Origin: Paenibacillus sp. SC116
Lineage (GTDB): Bacteria > Bacillota > Bacilli > Paenibacillales > Paenibacillaceae
DNA: 64,000 bases
Assembly: GCF_024733555.1 (NCBI RefSeq)
Contig: NZ_JANIOF010000001.1
Span: 682,001 to 746,000 of the forward strand
Direction: 5' to 3'
Shown here: positions 63,462 through 64,000 of the stretch, one piece after another
Position numbering within the stretch: position 1 is the first letter of the stretch
Layout: the number at the start of each line of letters is the position of its first letter
Made by a program: the position numbers and the translations under genes
The notes under the pieces: model-generated
What the model was told of the DNA's origin: nothing
Seen by the model: only the letters and a program-made list of their open reading frames with translations
The model's database searches: none

Positions 63462-64000
63462 TCGTACACCTCAAGCCTGTAGCCAAGCCCACGCACCGTT
63501 TCGATACGAAAATTGGGTGTAGTCGCGAACCGTTCACGCAGACGTTTAATATGTACATCTATCGTTCGTTCATCTCCGATATAATCGATCCCCCAAATTT
63601 GTTCGATTAACTGCTCACGCGTGTAGACTTGTCCAGGTGATGCAGCGAGTTTATATAGCAATTCGAACTCCTTGAGCGGCAGCATGAGCAATTCCTGCCC
63701 CCTTACTACCTTATAGCTCTGTCGATCAAGCGTAATGTTACCCAACTGGATTATCTGCGTGGTGCCAATCTTATAGCGTTTCAGCAGTGCCTTAACGCGG
63801 GCCATCATTTCCAGCGGATCGAACGGTTTCGTCAAATAATCATCCGCCCCAAGCTCGAATCCTTTCACCTTCTCCCATGTTTCGCCTCTTGCAGTCAGCA
63901 TAAGTAGTGGAAGATCCGGATTTGCTCTTCGCAGCTCCTTGCATAAAGCCCAGCCATCCATAATCGGCATCATAATATCGAGTATGACAAGATCAATTTG
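63458..64000 (-). CDS. OmpR-type response regulator, 5' end outside window
   Basis: The minus-strand frame is open to the right edge, giving the C-terminal 180 residues or so. Phospho-acceptor Asp lies in VILDIMMPIMDGW, next LTARGE and LTKPFDPLEM, then a winged helix (LPLKEFELLYKLAASPGQVY, DERTIDVHIKRLRERF, VRGLGYRLEVYE). The family binds direct repeats with 10-11 base period, just the arrangement found before the three hydrolases. Confidence 0.92.
   Translation of the reverse strand, partial: QIDLVILDIMMPIMDGWALCKELRRANPDLPLLMLTARGETWEKVKGFELGADDYLTKPFDPLEMMARVKALLKRYKIGTTQIIQLGNITLDRQSYKVVRGQELLMLPLKEFELLYKLAASPGQVYTREQLIEQIWGIDYIGDERTIDVHIKRLRERFATTPNFRIETVRGLGYRLEVYE

Noticed and set aside
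1-64000. CRISPR array, rRNA or tRNA genes
   Set aside because: No regularly spaced direct repeats of CRISPR size, no cloverleaf-type sequence with a conserved T-arm, and no rRNA-like block were noticed; a covariance-model scan would be decisive.

Overview
The window reads as chromosomal DNA of a low-to-moderate GC, spore-forming Firmicute, most likely Paenibacillus or a close Paenibacillaceae relative. The pointers are strong AGGAGG ribosome binding sites with many TTG/GTG starts, a solute-binding protein next to a YesM/YesN-type two-component pair, bidirectional hairpin terminators, and an insect-associated gene content. I see no rRNA, tRNA or CRISPR array. All names come from reading motifs in the translated sequence, not from database searches.

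Layout. 0-9.7 kb: 3' part of cytosine deaminase, a secreted Toxin_10/Tpp-type (BinA/BinB/Cry35-like) protein, a membrane-anchored alpha/beta hydrolase, a small membrane protein, an M60/enhancin-like metallopeptidase whose 5' end is missing, a second hydrolase type and an orphan EutQ. 9.9-15.2 kb: small secreted protein, solute-binding protein, YesM-like kinase, YesN-like regulator. 15.2-20.4 kb: membrane and unknown proteins, an isochorismatase-like hydrolase, a DJ-1/PfpI protein and a decayed stretch. 20.7-26.9 kb: arsenic island: arsRBC on the minus strand; MarR + flavoprotein and ArsR + Cys-rich flavoprotein on the plus strand; an acetyltransferase with an internal deletion. 27.3-30.3 kb: metallo-beta-lactamase-fold enzyme with a divergent TetR, then several gene fragments. 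30.4-35.4 kb: five-gene operon of response regulator, kinase, membrane esterase, ABC ATPase and ABC permease. 36.2-38.8 kb: large MalT/LuxR-type regulator. 39.2-45.3 kb: three large genes of unknown function in one operon, the best candidate for an undescribed system; gene 2 has glycine-rich, helical and beta-sandwich regions and gene 3 resembles P47/TULIP toxin-cluster proteins.

45.5-50.9 kb is a graveyard: 5'-truncated McrC, truncated TniB-like ATPase, TniQ with two in-frame stops, an apparently intact small ATP-dependent DNA ligase and a Ku gene with two frameshifts. 51.8-54.3 kb: MerR regulator with a GAP-family membrane protein and a small membrane protein, divergent from a DUF4097-like lipoprotein; both promoters have a 19-bp spacer containing the same palindrome. 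54.4-64 kb: secreted purple-acid-phosphatase-like protein, secreted beta-lactamase-fold serine hydrolase, two more alpha/beta hydrolases paralogous to the one at 3.8 kb, and an OmpR-type two-component system running off the right edge.

Two regulatory patterns tie distant parts together. All three paralogous hydrolases have TTCAT-like repeats spaced exactly 11 bp in their upstream region, the pattern bound by OmpR/PhoB-type regulators, and two of them sit beside such a system. The arsenic island carries two kinds of palindrome, one for ArsR and one probably for MarR. The Tpp-like toxin, the enhancin-like peptidase and the three-gene putative toxin operon together suggest an invertebrate-associated lifestyle (inference).
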